Both the position numbers and the translations under genes were made by a program. A DNA stretch of 9,946 bases from contig JASLCD010000156.1 of NCBI GenBank assembly GCA_030146295.1, positions 1-9,946 on the forward strand. Direction: 5' to 3'. Under the pieces are notes generated by a model, which made no database searches, was not told the origin of the DNA, and saw only the letters and a list, made by a program, of their open reading frames with translations. The DNA comes from Chryseobacterium sp. (GTDB lineage Bacteria; Bacteroidota; Bacteroidia; Flavobacteriales; Weeksellaceae). Numbering within the stretch: the stretch's first letter is position 1; each line of letters begins with the position of its first letter. Below, one piece after another: positions 1 through 7,113 of the stretch.

Positions 1-1770
1 AGAAGTATTGTAGTGAAATTCAGACTGTTTAATGACGGTTTGGGATTCCGATATGAATTTCCACAACAGAAAAACCTTAATTATTTCGTCATCAGAGAAG
101 AAGATTCTGAAATCGATTTTCCTACCGATATGAAAGCATGGTGGATGGTTGCAGATTACGACTCTCAGGAATACCAGTACCAGGAAACAAAAGTATCTGA
201 AATTCCGGCAAAATGGGATAAAGCATACGATGCGAACGCTTCACAGTCATTGGTGAAAAATGCAGTGCAGTCTCCATTGATGCTTAAAAAAGAAGGAAAA
301 GAGCCTTTATATATCAACGTTGCTGAAGCTGCCGTATTAGATTATCCGGCTTCACACCTGGAGGTAGATGCACAGAATTTTAAATTCAAAACGCATTTGA
401 CAGCTGACAGACAAGGGGCAAAAGGATATATTCAGACTCCTTCAGTTACGCCTTGGAGAACCATTATTGTAGCTCCGAAAGCAGAACAGGTAATGGATTC
501 TAAAATGATCTTCAACCTTAACGAGCCTACAAAATATACCGATACTTCTTACATTCACCCTACAAAATACATGGGAGTCTGGTGGGAAATGATCATCGGA
601 AAATCTCAGTGGGCCTATTCTACTGCAGAGAATGTTCATTTAGGTAAAACAGATTTTGCAAAATTAACTCCAAACGGAAAACATGCAGCCAACAATACTA
701 AAGTTAAAGAATATATTGACTTTGCTGCAGAAAACGGTTTCCAGGGATTATTGATCGAAGGATGGAACATCGGTTGGGAAGACTGGTTCGGACACTCTAA
801 AGAATTTGTTTTCGATTTCATTACCCCTTACCCGGATTTTGACATCAAAATGTTGAATGAATATGCACATTCAAAAGGAATTAAGCTGATCATGCACCAC
901 GAAACGTCAGGTTCTGCCACGAACTATGAAAGATGGGCAGACAAAGCGTTCCAAACGATGAATAAATATGGCTATGATGCTGTGAAAACAGGATATGTAG
1001 GAGATATTATTCCTAGAGGGGAACATCATTATTCTCAGTGGACGATCAACCATTTTTACAGAATTGCTGAAAAAGCAAATGATTATAAGATCATGGTCAA
1101 TTCTCACGAATCTGTACGTCCTACAGGAGAAAGCCGTACGTATCCCAACTATATTTCTGCAGAAGCAGCCCGTGGAACAGAGTATGAAGCATTCGGAGGA
1201 AACAAACCTGATCACCAGACTGTTCTTCCGTTTACAAGATGGATGGGAGGTTCTATGGATTACACACCGGGAATTTTCCAGACAAAACTTGACTATTATT
1301 TCCCCGGAGATAACCGTTTTGTAAAAACTACTCTGGTAAAGCAGTTGGCTCTTTATGTAACGATGTATATGCCGCTTCAGATGGCTGCAGACCTTCCTGA
1401 GAACTACAAAAAGCATATGGATGCATTCCAGTTTATTAAGGATGTCGCAGCAGATTGGGACGATACAAAAATCTTAGCTGCTGAGCCTGGTGATTATGTG
1501 GTTACAGCAAGAAAAGCAAAAGGTACTGAAAACTGGTTTGTAGGAGGTATTACAGACGAAAACAAACGTGAGTATACCGTAGACTTCTCTTTCTTAGACA
1601 AAGGAAAAAAATATGAAGCAACAATCTATGAAGATGGAAAAGATGCTGATTATATTGATAATCCTCAAAGCTATAATATCTATAAGAAAGAAATTACAGG
1701 CAAATCAAAAATTAATTTTAAAATGGTAAGAAGCGGCGGGTTCGCAATTTCTATCAAGCCGGTAAAATAA
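1..1770 (+). CDS. susB: GH97 alpha-glucosidase, SusB-like, inverting type (5' end cut by window)
   Basis: Glycoside hydrolase family 97 enzyme that hydrolyses alpha-glucosidic bonds of maltooligosaccharides to glucose, normally in the periplasm. The frame is open from base 1, so the gene starts upstream; judged against SusB (about 738 residues) some 140 residues with the signal peptide are missing. Visible in order are the rest of the N-terminal beta-sandwich, the (beta/alpha)8 barrel (WNIGWEDW and LIMHHETSG strands, then VKTGYVGD and RGEHHYSQW) and a complete C-terminal beta domain ending GGFAISIKPVK. Four glutamates at bases 901, 1108, 1162 and 1180 are spaced 69, 18 and 6 residues apart. 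That is the spacing I recall for SusB E439, E508, E526 and E532, the catalytic bases, calcium ligands and general acid. A glycine in VKTGYV stands where retaining GH97 enzymes have their nucleophilic aspartate, so this should be an inverting alpha-glucosidase. It probably closes an upstream sus-type operon. Family call very sure; exact substrate inferred. Confidence 0.95.
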   Translation, partial: RSIVVKFRLFNDGLGFRYEFPQQKNLNYFVIREEDSEIDFPTDMKAWWMVADYDSQEYQYQETKVSEIPAKWDKAYDANASQSLVKNAVQSPLMLKKEGKEPLYINVAEAAVLDYPASHLEVDAQNFKFKTHLTADRQGAKGYIQTPSVTPWRTIIVAPKAEQVMDSKMIFNLNEPTKYTDTSYIHPTKYMGVWWEMIIGKSQWAYSTAENVHLGKTDFAKLTPNGKHAANNTKVKEYIDFAAENGFQGLLIEGWNIGWEDWFGHSKEFVFDFITPYPDFDIKMLNEYAHSKGIKLIMHHETSGSATNYERWADKAFQTMNKYGYDAVKTGYVGDIIPRGEHHYSQWTINHFYRIAEKANDYKIMVNSHESVRPTGESRTYPNYISAEAARGTEYEAFGGNKPDHQTVLPFTRWMGGSMDYTPGIFQTKLDYYFPGDNRFVKTTLVKQLALYVTMYMPLQMAADLPENYKKHMDAFQFIKDVAADWDDTKILAAEPGDYVVTARKAKGTENWFVGGITDENKREYTVDFSFLDKGKKYEATIYEDGKDADYIDNPQSYNIYKKEITGKSKINFKMVRSGGFAISIKPVK

Positions 1771-1791
1771 TTTTAACGATACACTAAGGTG

Positions 1792-1831
1792 CCCCGGATC
1801 ATTGAATTTTCAGGATCCGGGGTTATCTTTT
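1792..1831 (+). terminator. Rho-independent terminator after the GH97 gene
   Basis: Perfect 9-bp stem CCCCGGATC (1792-1800) with GATCCGGGG (1814-1822), a 13-base loop, then TTATCTTTTTT on the plus strand. It begins 21 bases after the GH97 stop codon. The convergent minus-strand gene ends at 1832, so its transcript also passes through the hairpin, but no T-run follows the stem on that strand. The site should therefore act mainly on plus-strand transcription. Confidence 0.9.
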
Positions 1832-2815
1832 TTACTTATCCAATGCCTCGGTATATTCATATTCCGCTTCAGGAACTGGTTCTTTTTTTACCGCAACAGT
1901 CTTGTTTTTTATTTTCTCAAGATATTCCTTTTGAAACTGCTTTACCGTTTTTCCGGTACCATCGTGTCTCCATCCCGGAGAGTAGAAAAGGTATTTTAAT
2001 CGGGTTTTAAAAGAAATTCCGGGCTGTCGGATATCTTTGCCTATTCTTCGCCATTCATAAAATAGAGTAGTTGCCGGATCTTTAGACTCCATCTTAGGAT
2101 AGATACCATATTTCACAGGAACCTCAGGATCCTCCTTCTCGAATGTTCCGAAGATCTTATCCCAGATAATGAGTCCCATACCCATATTACGGTCCAGATA
2201 TTTGATGTTGCAGGCATGGTGTACCCTATGATGAGAAGGGGTAACCAGAATATACTCCAAAAATCCCATGCTTTTAATAGATTGGGTATGTACAAAAGTT
2301 CCATAAATCTGTATCGCAGAGTAGGCTACCAGAACATGCCATGGATGAAACCCCATAAACGCTAATGGAGAGAAAAATAAATACCTGTATAAGGGTTGAA
2401 ATACAGGACTTCTGAATCCTGTACTGATGTTGAAATAATCAGAATTGTGATGGGTAATATGTACTGCCCAGAAAACACGAGAGTGATGATCTACGTAGTG
2501 ATGAACATAATAGGCAAAATCCTGAGCAAGGAATACCGCAATCCAATACCATATTCCCTCTTGCCAGTCGAAGATACGGTGGTGATAAAAAAACATCATG
2601 ACAAACAAAGAAAAACCTTTCATGATGATATCCAGCCCGTAATTGAGCAAAGCAAAAAGAACATTGGTTGCTACATCTTTCGTTTCATAGATTTTTTCTT
2701 TATTGAAGTGGCTGTAGGCCATCTCTGCAAAAATAATTACAGCAAACACAGGAATAGTCCATGTGTATACAACATCTGGCCCCTCAGCTTCGAATATACT
2801 ACTGAAATCAAACAT
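1832..2815 (-). CDS. Sterol desaturase/fatty acid hydroxylase superfamily oxygenase, alkylglycerol monooxygenase-like
   Basis: Integral membrane di-iron oxygenase of 327 residues. All three histidine boxes are present: H105-H110 (HX4H), HITHH at 119-123, and HHRVHH at 195-200, preceded by H176-T-Q. The surroundings (HITHHNSDYFNISTGFR, TPSHHRVHHACN, then LIIWDKIFGTFEKE) resemble vertebrate alkylglycerol monooxygenase (AGMO/TMEM195), which cleaves ether lipids using tetrahydrobiopterin, more than classical C-4 sterol oxidases. Hydrophobic segments lie near residues 18-35, 50-77, 88-104 and 145-170. A charged, non-membrane C-terminal tail contains GWRHDGTGK and ends in an acidic run, PEAEYEYTEALDK. 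The protein is shorter than animal AGMO (about 445 residues) but has the whole metal core. The start ATG at 2815 follows an A/T-rich leader without Shine-Dalgarno. The gene is a single transcription unit, convergent with GH97 and divergent from the amylase operon. Superfamily is certain; AGMO-type chemistry and the lipid substrate are inferred. Confidence 0.9.
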   Translation of the reverse strand: MFDFSSIFEAEGPDVVYTWTIPVFAVIIFAEMAYSHFNKEKIYETKDVATNVLFALLNYGLDIIMKGFSLFVMMFFYHHRIFDWQEGIWYWIAVFLAQDFAYYVHHYVDHHSRVFWAVHITHHNSDYFNISTGFRSPVFQPLYRYLFFSPLAFMGFHPWHVLVAYSAIQIYGTFVHTQSIKSMGFLEYILVTPSHHRVHHACNIKYLDRNMGMGLIIWDKIFGTFEKEDPEVPVKYGIYPKMESKDPATTLFYEWRRIGKDIRQPGISFKTRLKYLFYSPGWRHDGTGKTVKQFQKEYLEKIKNKTVAVKKEPVPEAEYEYTEALDK

Positions 2816-2851
2816 TTTTTCTGTAAAACTAAAAATAAAAAGGGGGATAAA

Positions 2852-2887
2852 TTAACTTTTTGCATGAATTTTTTATGAAAAAGTTAA
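2852..2887. repeat. Inverted repeat in the divergent promoter region
   Basis: Arms TTAACTTTTT (2852-2861) and AAAAAGTTAA (2878-2887) are perfect complements over 10 bp. After a one-base bulge (G2862) the pairing continues with CAT (2863-2865) and ATG (2875-2877), leaving a 9-base loop. It lies 36 bases upstream of the minus-strand oxygenase start and about 130 bases upstream of the amylase start, within the 203-base gap between them. It could be a protein-binding site or a hairpin in the oxygenase leader. The stem is AT-rich, so chance is possible. Confidence 0.55.
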
Positions 2888-2969
2888 GTTTTTTCGGTAA
2901 TGATTAGAAAAGTAAGACCAGATTTTGAAAATTTATTGATATCATGATGAAAAAAAGAAAGGTTTCTCA

Positions 2970-2978
2970 TATATTTTG
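2970..2978 (+). promoter_or_regulatory. Possible -7 box of the amylase operon
   Basis: TATATTTTG resembles the Bacteroidota -7 element TAnnTTTG with one extra spacer base, 40 bases before the ATG at 3019. No TTG is found at the usual distance for a -33 element, so this is only the best available candidate in the gap. I found no better box for the divergent oxygenase gene; TAGTTTTA in its A/T-rich leader is the closest, with one mismatch. Confidence 0.3.
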
Positions 2979-3018
2979 AATGTCTATATGAAAATTAAAT
3001 GCTAAATTGAACATTAAT

Positions 3019-4878
3019 ATGAAGACAATATTTGCAGCATTAGCCCTTTCAATAGCTTCTGCCGCCTTTTCCCAAAAAGTGTTGGAAAGAATAGAGCCGG
3101 CTTTCTGGTGGAAAGGAATGAAAAACCCCGAACTTCAGATTCTTGTGTACGGAAAAGACATTGCCCATAACGAGATTATACTTTCTGATGGAATACAGAT
3201 TAAAGACATCCGGAAAGTTGATAATCCGAATTATGTTTTTATTACCGTAAACACCAGCGAGATAAATGTTCCGAAGTTTACTATTACAGTTAAAAAAGGT
3301 AACAGAAACCTGAGTTCCTATGCATATGAACTGAAGCAAAGGAATCCCGGATCTGCCAGCCGGGAATCTTTTACCTCAAAAGATGTCATGTATCTGATCA
3401 TGCCGGACCGCTTTGCCAATGGTGACGAAAAAAATGATTCAAAGCCGGAACTTACAGAAAAAGCAAATCGCAGTCTGCCTAACGGGCGACATGGCGGAGA
3501 TCTTACCGGGATCATCAATCATCTGGACTATATTCAGAATCTGGGTGCTACGGCAGTCTGGCTGACTCCGGTAAATGAAGACAATGAAAAAGTGTATTCT
3601 TACCATGGCTATGCCCAGACTGATCTGTATAAAATTGATGCCCGCTACGGTACCAATGAAGACTATAAAACGTTATCCAAAGAGCTGAATAAAAGGAATA
3701 TGATGCTGGTGATGGATTATGTGACCAATCACTGGGGTGGTTCGCACTGGATGATCAAAGATCTTCCTTCAAAAGACTGGATCCATTGGTTTGATGAAGG
3801 AGAGAAAGGTTTCAAACGCTCCAACTATAAAACGACAACGCAATTTGATACCAATGCTTCGGACATTGATAAAAAATACGCACTGGATGGATGGTTTGAC
3901 ACTACCATGCCAGACATCAATCAAAAAAATCCATTAGTACTGAAATATTTAACGCAGAATGCAATCTGGTGGATCGAATATGCAGAATTGGGAGGATTTC
4001 GCGTAGATACCTATCCTTACAATGATAAAGATGCCATGGCAAAATGGGCTAAGGCTATTACAGATGAATATCCGAAATTCAATATCGTCGGAGAAACCTG
4101 GCTTTATACGGCCGCTCAAATTGCAGCATGGCAGAAGAATTCGAAAATCGGTGAGATAGAAGGGTACAATTCAAATTTACCCTCGGTAATGGATTTTATG
4201 CTGTTTGAAAATATACCTAAAGCTCTTAGAGAAAAAGAAAGCTGGGATAAAGGCCTGATCCGGATTTACGATTCCTTTACCAGCGATTTTTTATATCCGG
4301 ATATCAATAATCTGCTTGTATTCCTTGAAAATCATGATACCGAAAGATGGAATGAAATCTTTAATGCAAATCCTGATGCTTACAAAATAGGACTTACCCT
4401 GATCTCAACGGTAAGAGGAATTCCACAGATCTATTACGGATCAGAAATAGGAATGAGAGGAGATAAAACGAAGGGTGGGGATGCAGATATCCGAAGAGAT
4501 TTTCCGGGAGGCTGGAAATCCGATTCTCAGAACGCCTTCAATCCCTCTGCTCAGACTCCGGAGCAAAAAGAGTTTTTCCTGTTTTCTCAGAAACTATTGA
4601 ACTGGAGAAAAGGTAAAGAAGTGATTCATAATGGGAAAACTAAAAATTTCGTTCCTCAGGATGGTGTTTTTGTGTATTTCAGATACAATGAAAAAGAAAG
4701 TGTAATGGTGATCATCAACAATAATGAAAAAGATCAGACGTTAGACTTGAAACGATTTGCCGAATCACTGAACGGATTTACAAAAGGAAAAGAGGTAATT
4801 TCAGGAAAAGAGATTTTATTACAAAACAGCATGAATATTCCTGCAAAAACACCATTGATTATTGAACTTGAAAAATAA
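3019..4878 (+). CDS. susA: Exported GH13 alpha-amylase/neopullulanase (SusA-like)
   Basis: Periplasmic GH13 hydrolase of 619 residues, about the length of SusA, that cuts maltodextrins, cyclodextrins or pullulan inside the chain. The start is ATG at 3019; an in-frame TTG four codons earlier would only lengthen the signal peptide. Residues 1-19 form a Sec signal peptide with no lipobox cysteine. Residues about 20-110 (RIEPAFWWKGMKNPELQ) are a cyclomaltodextrinase-type N-terminal beta domain. The barrel carries MPDRFANGD (128-136), region I DYVTNH (D233-H238), MPDIN (297-301), region II GFRVD with R328 and nucleophile D330, region III GETW with acid/base E359, and region IV ENHD with transition-state stabiliser D440. 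The C-terminal beta domain occupies about 530-619. It is first in a three-gene operon; the next gene starts 7 bases after its stop. A SusA-type role in the starch system of the neighbouring GH97 gene is likely; exact specificity is inferred. Confidence 0.93.
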   Translation: MKTIFAALALSIASAAFSQKVLERIEPAFWWKGMKNPELQILVYGKDIAHNEIILSDGIQIKDIRKVDNPNYVFITVNTSEINVPKFTITVKKGNRNLSSYAYELKQRNPGSASRESFTSKDVMYLIMPDRFANGDEKNDSKPELTEKANRSLPNGRHGGDLTGIINHLDYIQNLGATAVWLTPVNEDNEKVYSYHGYAQTDLYKIDARYGTNEDYKTLSKELNKRNMMLVMDYVTNHWGGSHWMIKDLPSKDWIHWFDEGEKGFKRSNYKTTTQFDTNASDIDKKYALDGWFDTTMPDINQKNPLVLKYLTQNAIWWIEYAELGGFRVDTYPYNDKDAMAKWAKAITDEYPKFNIVGETWLYTAAQIAAWQKNSKIGEIEGYNSNLPSVMDFMLFENIPKALREKESWDKGLIRIYDSFTSDFLYPDINNLLVFLENHDTERWNEIFNANPDAYKIGLTLISTVRGIPQIYYGSEIGMRGDKTKGGDADIRRDFPGGWKSDSQNAFNPSAQTPEQKEFFLFSQKLLNWRKGKEVIHNGKTKNFVPQDGVFVYFRYNEKESVMVIINNNEKDQTLDLKRFAESLNGFTKGKEVISGKEILLQNSMNIPAKTPLIIELEK

Positions 4879-4885
4879 TTATTAT

Positions 4886-5404
4886 ATGAAAAAACTAACG
4901 ACTGCTTATACACTAATCCTTTTTTTACTGGGATTTTCTTTATTGAGTGCACAGTCAAAAACTTCATTTGAGAAGGAAAAATCAGAAATAAGTACAATGC
5001 TTGATGCATTTAATGCAGCCGCTGCAAAGGCAGATTACACAGGTTATTTTAATTTCTTTGCAGATGAATCTACCTTCATTGGAACAGATGCTACCGAAAT
5101 CTGGGATAAAAAAGCATTCATGGTATGGGCAAAACCGCATTTTGACAAAAAGAAAACCTGGAATTTTAAAGCGCTGAAAAGAAATATTTACTTTAGCAAA
5201 GATGGAAAGCTGGCATGGTTTGATGAGCTGTTAGATACTCAGATGAAAATATGCAGAGGTTCCGGTGTAGTAGAAAAAATCAACGGTAGCTGGAAGGTAA
5301 AACAATATGTGCTTTCTGTGACGGTTCCTAATGAGGTGATAGATAAAGTAGTGGTTGAAAAAGCACCTATTGAAGATGCATTAATCCAAAAACTGAAGTC
5401 ATAA
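4886..5404 (+). CDS. Exported SnoaL/NTF2-like domain protein of unknown function
   Basis: 172 residues from the ATG at 4886, which directly precedes a good signal peptide (K2-K3, hydrophobic 8-20, LLSAQ, cleavage near residue 22). A TTG start at 4862 would add eight residues before it and overlap the amylase gene. Residues about 31-148 look like a SnoaL-like/DUF4440-type NTF2 fold: an amphipathic helix with DAFNAAAAKADYTGYF, FFADESTFIGTDATEIW, then beta strands including IYFSKDGKLAWFDELLDT and a closing pair with RGSGVVEKINGSWKVKQYVLS. This fold makes a cone-shaped pocket used for ligand binding, dimerisation or sometimes isomerase/hydrolase chemistry. I see no residue set that fixes a reaction. 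The gene lies 7 bases after the amylase stop and its own stop overlaps the transporter start (TAATG), so all three are probably co-translated. A periplasmic role in glucan use is suggested by context only. Confidence 0.85.
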   Translation: MKKLTTAYTLILFLLGFSLLSAQSKTSFEKEKSEISTMLDAFNAAAAKADYTGYFNFFADESTFIGTDATEIWDKKAFMVWAKPHFDKKKTWNFKALKRNIYFSKDGKLAWFDELLDTQMKICRGSGVVEKINGSWKVKQYVLSVTVPNEVIDKVVVEKAPIEDALIQKLKS

Positions 5405-6822
5405 TGGCAGAAATGATGGGAAGATATAATTCGGGGTCATTCGGAAGAAGAAAAAAACCGGATTTATCCATGCTCCAGATTATTAATATGAGTATGGGAT
5501 TCCTTGGAATTCAAATGGCGTTTGGATTACAAAATGGAAATGCAAGCCGTATTCTCGGCAATTTAGGAGCGGATGTTCACGAATTATCATGGTTCTGGCT
5601 GGTTGCTCCTGTGACAGGACTTATTGTTCAGCCTATCATTGGGCATATGGGGGACAATACATGGAGCCCGTTGGGAAGGCGAAAACCTTACTTTTTAATT
5701 GGAGCAGTTTTATGTGCCATTGGGCTGGTACTCCTTCCGAATGCGGCATCCGTTACCCAAATGTTTGCGGCAAATGCTCTTTTATTAGCGGTAATATTTC
5801 TTGCCATGATGGATGCTTCCGTCAATATTGCAATGGAGCCTTTCAGAGCTTTGGTAGGAGATATGCTCCCGAAACACCAGGGTACCATAGGATTTTCGGT
5901 ACAGACAATTCTGATCGGAATCGGAGCTGTATTGGGCTCTTATTTGCCAGACTGGTTAACGAAAATGGGCATTTCCAATGAAGCCCCGGCAGGGTTTGTA
6001 GCAGATAATGTGATTTTTTCATTTTATATAGGCGCAGGATTGCTTATCCTGTCAATTCTGTACACCATAATGACGACCAGAGAATATTCTCCGCAGGAAT
6101 TCTCCGATTTTGAAGAAGGAGAAAAAGTAGAAAAACAGGACTCTAAGTTTTCAGATATTTTCAAAGACTTTGCGGCAATCCCTGTACAGATGAAAAAGCT
6201 GGGAATTGTTCAGTTCTTTTCATGGTTTGCCTTATTTACCATGTGGGTTTTTACAACCAGCGCACTCGCAACCCATCATTTTGGGCTTTCTCCGGAAGAT
6301 ACCCATTCCAAGGCATTTAATGATGCCGGTGACCTTACCGGGAAACTTTTCGGAATGTATAACCTTTGGGCGATTCCGTTTGCATTTCTGCTGACTCCAA
6401 TAGCAAAAATGATCGGTAAAAAACAGACTCATGCTTTGGCTTTATTGTGTGGAGGGCTGGGTCTTGTTTCCATGTATTTCATTAAAGACATCCATTATCT
6501 ATGGATCTCAATGATCGGACTGGGCTTTGCCTGGGCAAGTATTCTTGCAATGCCTTATGCGATGCTTATTGAAGTGATTCCGCAAAGAAAAATGGGCGTT
6601 TATATGGGGATTTTCAATTTCTTTATTGTGATTCCGCAGATCATCAACGGATTATTTGGAGGTCCTGTTGTAAGCGGTGTCTTCGGAAAACAGGCTATGG
6701 ATTACGTAGTGGTAGGAGGGGTTTGTATGCTGATTGGAGCTGTAGTAACTATGATTTTTATTAAATCTGAAGATGAAACCCCTAAAGAAATTGAAGAAGA
6801 AATCAAACAGGTACATTTTTAA
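5404..6822 (+). CDS. MFS sugar transporter, SLC45/GPH-type, probable maltose/maltooligosaccharide importer
   Basis: Inner-membrane carrier of 472 residues with about twelve hydrophobic segments, likely a proton symporter that brings maltose, glucose or short maltodextrins into the cytoplasm. The first cytoplasmic loop carries the family signature GHMGDNTWSPLGRRKPYF (residues 80-97), the G-x3-D...GRRxPY form seen in GPH, plant sucrose (SUT) and SLC45 carriers. A charged cytoplasmic loop near residues 225-265 (FEEGEKVEKQDSKF) divides the two six-helix halves, and the C-terminus is acidic (ETPKEIEEEIKQ). Carriers of this type are regular members of flavobacterial maltodextrin loci and are often labelled MalT. 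The start ATG overlaps the upstream stop by one base, giving translational coupling to the NTF2-like gene. It ends the operon, with a hairpin terminator about 40 bases downstream. Family call firm; the sugar is inferred from the flanking GH13 and GH97 genes. Confidence 0.9.
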   Translation: MAEMMGRYNSGSFGRRKKPDLSMLQIINMSMGFLGIQMAFGLQNGNASRILGNLGADVHELSWFWLVAPVTGLIVQPIIGHMGDNTWSPLGRRKPYFLIGAVLCAIGLVLLPNAASVTQMFAANALLLAVIFLAMMDASVNIAMEPFRALVGDMLPKHQGTIGFSVQTILIGIGAVLGSYLPDWLTKMGISNEAPAGFVADNVIFSFYIGAGLLILSILYTIMTTREYSPQEFSDFEEGEKVEKQDSKFSDIFKDFAAIPVQMKKLGIVQFFSWFALFTMWVFTTSALATHHFGLSPEDTHSKAFNDAGDLTGKLFGMYNLWAIPFAFLLTPIAKMIGKKQTHALALLCGGLGLVSMYFIKDIHYLWISMIGLGFAWASILAMPYAMLIEVIPQRKMGVYMGIFNFFIVIPQIINGLFGGPVVSGVFGKQAMDYVVVGGVCMLIGAVVTMIFIKSEDETPKEIEEEIKQVHF

Positions 6823-6860
6823 AAAATTGAATATAAAAAAGTTAGATTTAAAATATCAAT

Positions 6861-6886
6861 AAGAGCGGGCTTTAGCCCGCTTTTTT
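6861..6886 (+). terminator. Rho-independent terminator of the amylase-transporter operon
   Basis: Stem GCGGGC (6865-6870) with GCCCGC (6875-6880), loop TTTA, followed by TTTTTTC. The A's before the stem can pair with the first T's after it and lengthen the stem. It lies 38 bases past the transporter stop. The rest of the gap up to 7113 holds no gene that I can see. Confidence 0.93.
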
Positions 6887-7048
6887 CTTGATGTCTTGAT
6901 CAGCCGGTATTGGACAAATCCTGAAATTCGATGTTCTATCCCGTAAATTTTAGTTTTCCGGCTAGTATTTTCAAAATTCTTGCAGAAGAGCCATTTTGTC
7001 TATTTACCATCCGGTCTTTTATCAATTATTTATACAATCAATTGAGAT

Positions 7049-7063
7049 TTAACATTTTGTTAA
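7049..7063. promoter_or_regulatory. Palindrome upstream of the GMC oxidoreductase gene, possible operator
   Basis: TTAACA (7049-7054), a three-T spacer, then TGTTAA (7058-7063): a perfect 6-bp inverted repeat ending 50 bases before the ATG. If the -7 candidate at 7087 is right, this sits at about -37 to -51 and could be a regulator site overlapping or just above the -33 region. AT-rich DNA yields such short palindromes by chance fairly often. Confidence 0.35.
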
Positions 7064-7086
7064 GCTTCACCTGCTTTTTTAATCTC

Positions 7087-7094
7087 TAACTTAG
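7087..7094 (+). promoter_or_regulatory. Candidate -7 box of the GMC/MFS operon
   Basis: TAACTTAG matches TAnnTTTG with one mismatch and lies 19 bases before the ATG at 7114, a distance that suits a short leader. The nearest upstream TTG (7057-7059) is 27 bases away, longer than the usual spacing, so the promoter call is weak. Confidence 0.35.
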
Positions 7095-7113
7095 ATACAC
7101 CAAATTGTAAACA

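Noticed and set aside
13..15. GTG at 13 as the start of the GH97 gene
   Set aside because: The same frame is open from base 1, and the GH97 N-terminal domain and signal peptide would be missing. The gene is cut by the window edge rather than starting here.
907..1416. Open frame of 169 codons on the minus strand
   Set aside because: It is antisense to the catalytic barrel of GH97; a shadow frame.
2396..2878. Open frame of 160 codons on the plus strand
   Set aside because: It is antisense to the oxygenase gene, whose histidine boxes are unmistakable. The translation shows no family features.
3007..3009. TTG at 3007 as the start of the GH13 gene
   Set aside because: ATG at 3019 gives a normal signal peptide beginning MKTIFAAL. 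The TTG only adds four residues before it.
4862..4864. TTG at 4862 as the start of the NTF2-like gene
   Set aside because: It would overlap the end of the amylase gene and add eight residues ahead of a clean MKKL signal-peptide start at 4886.
6902..6963. AGCCGG and CCGGCT inverted pair in the gap before the GMC gene
   Set aside because: Six-base arms 50 bases apart are too short and distant to count as a structure.
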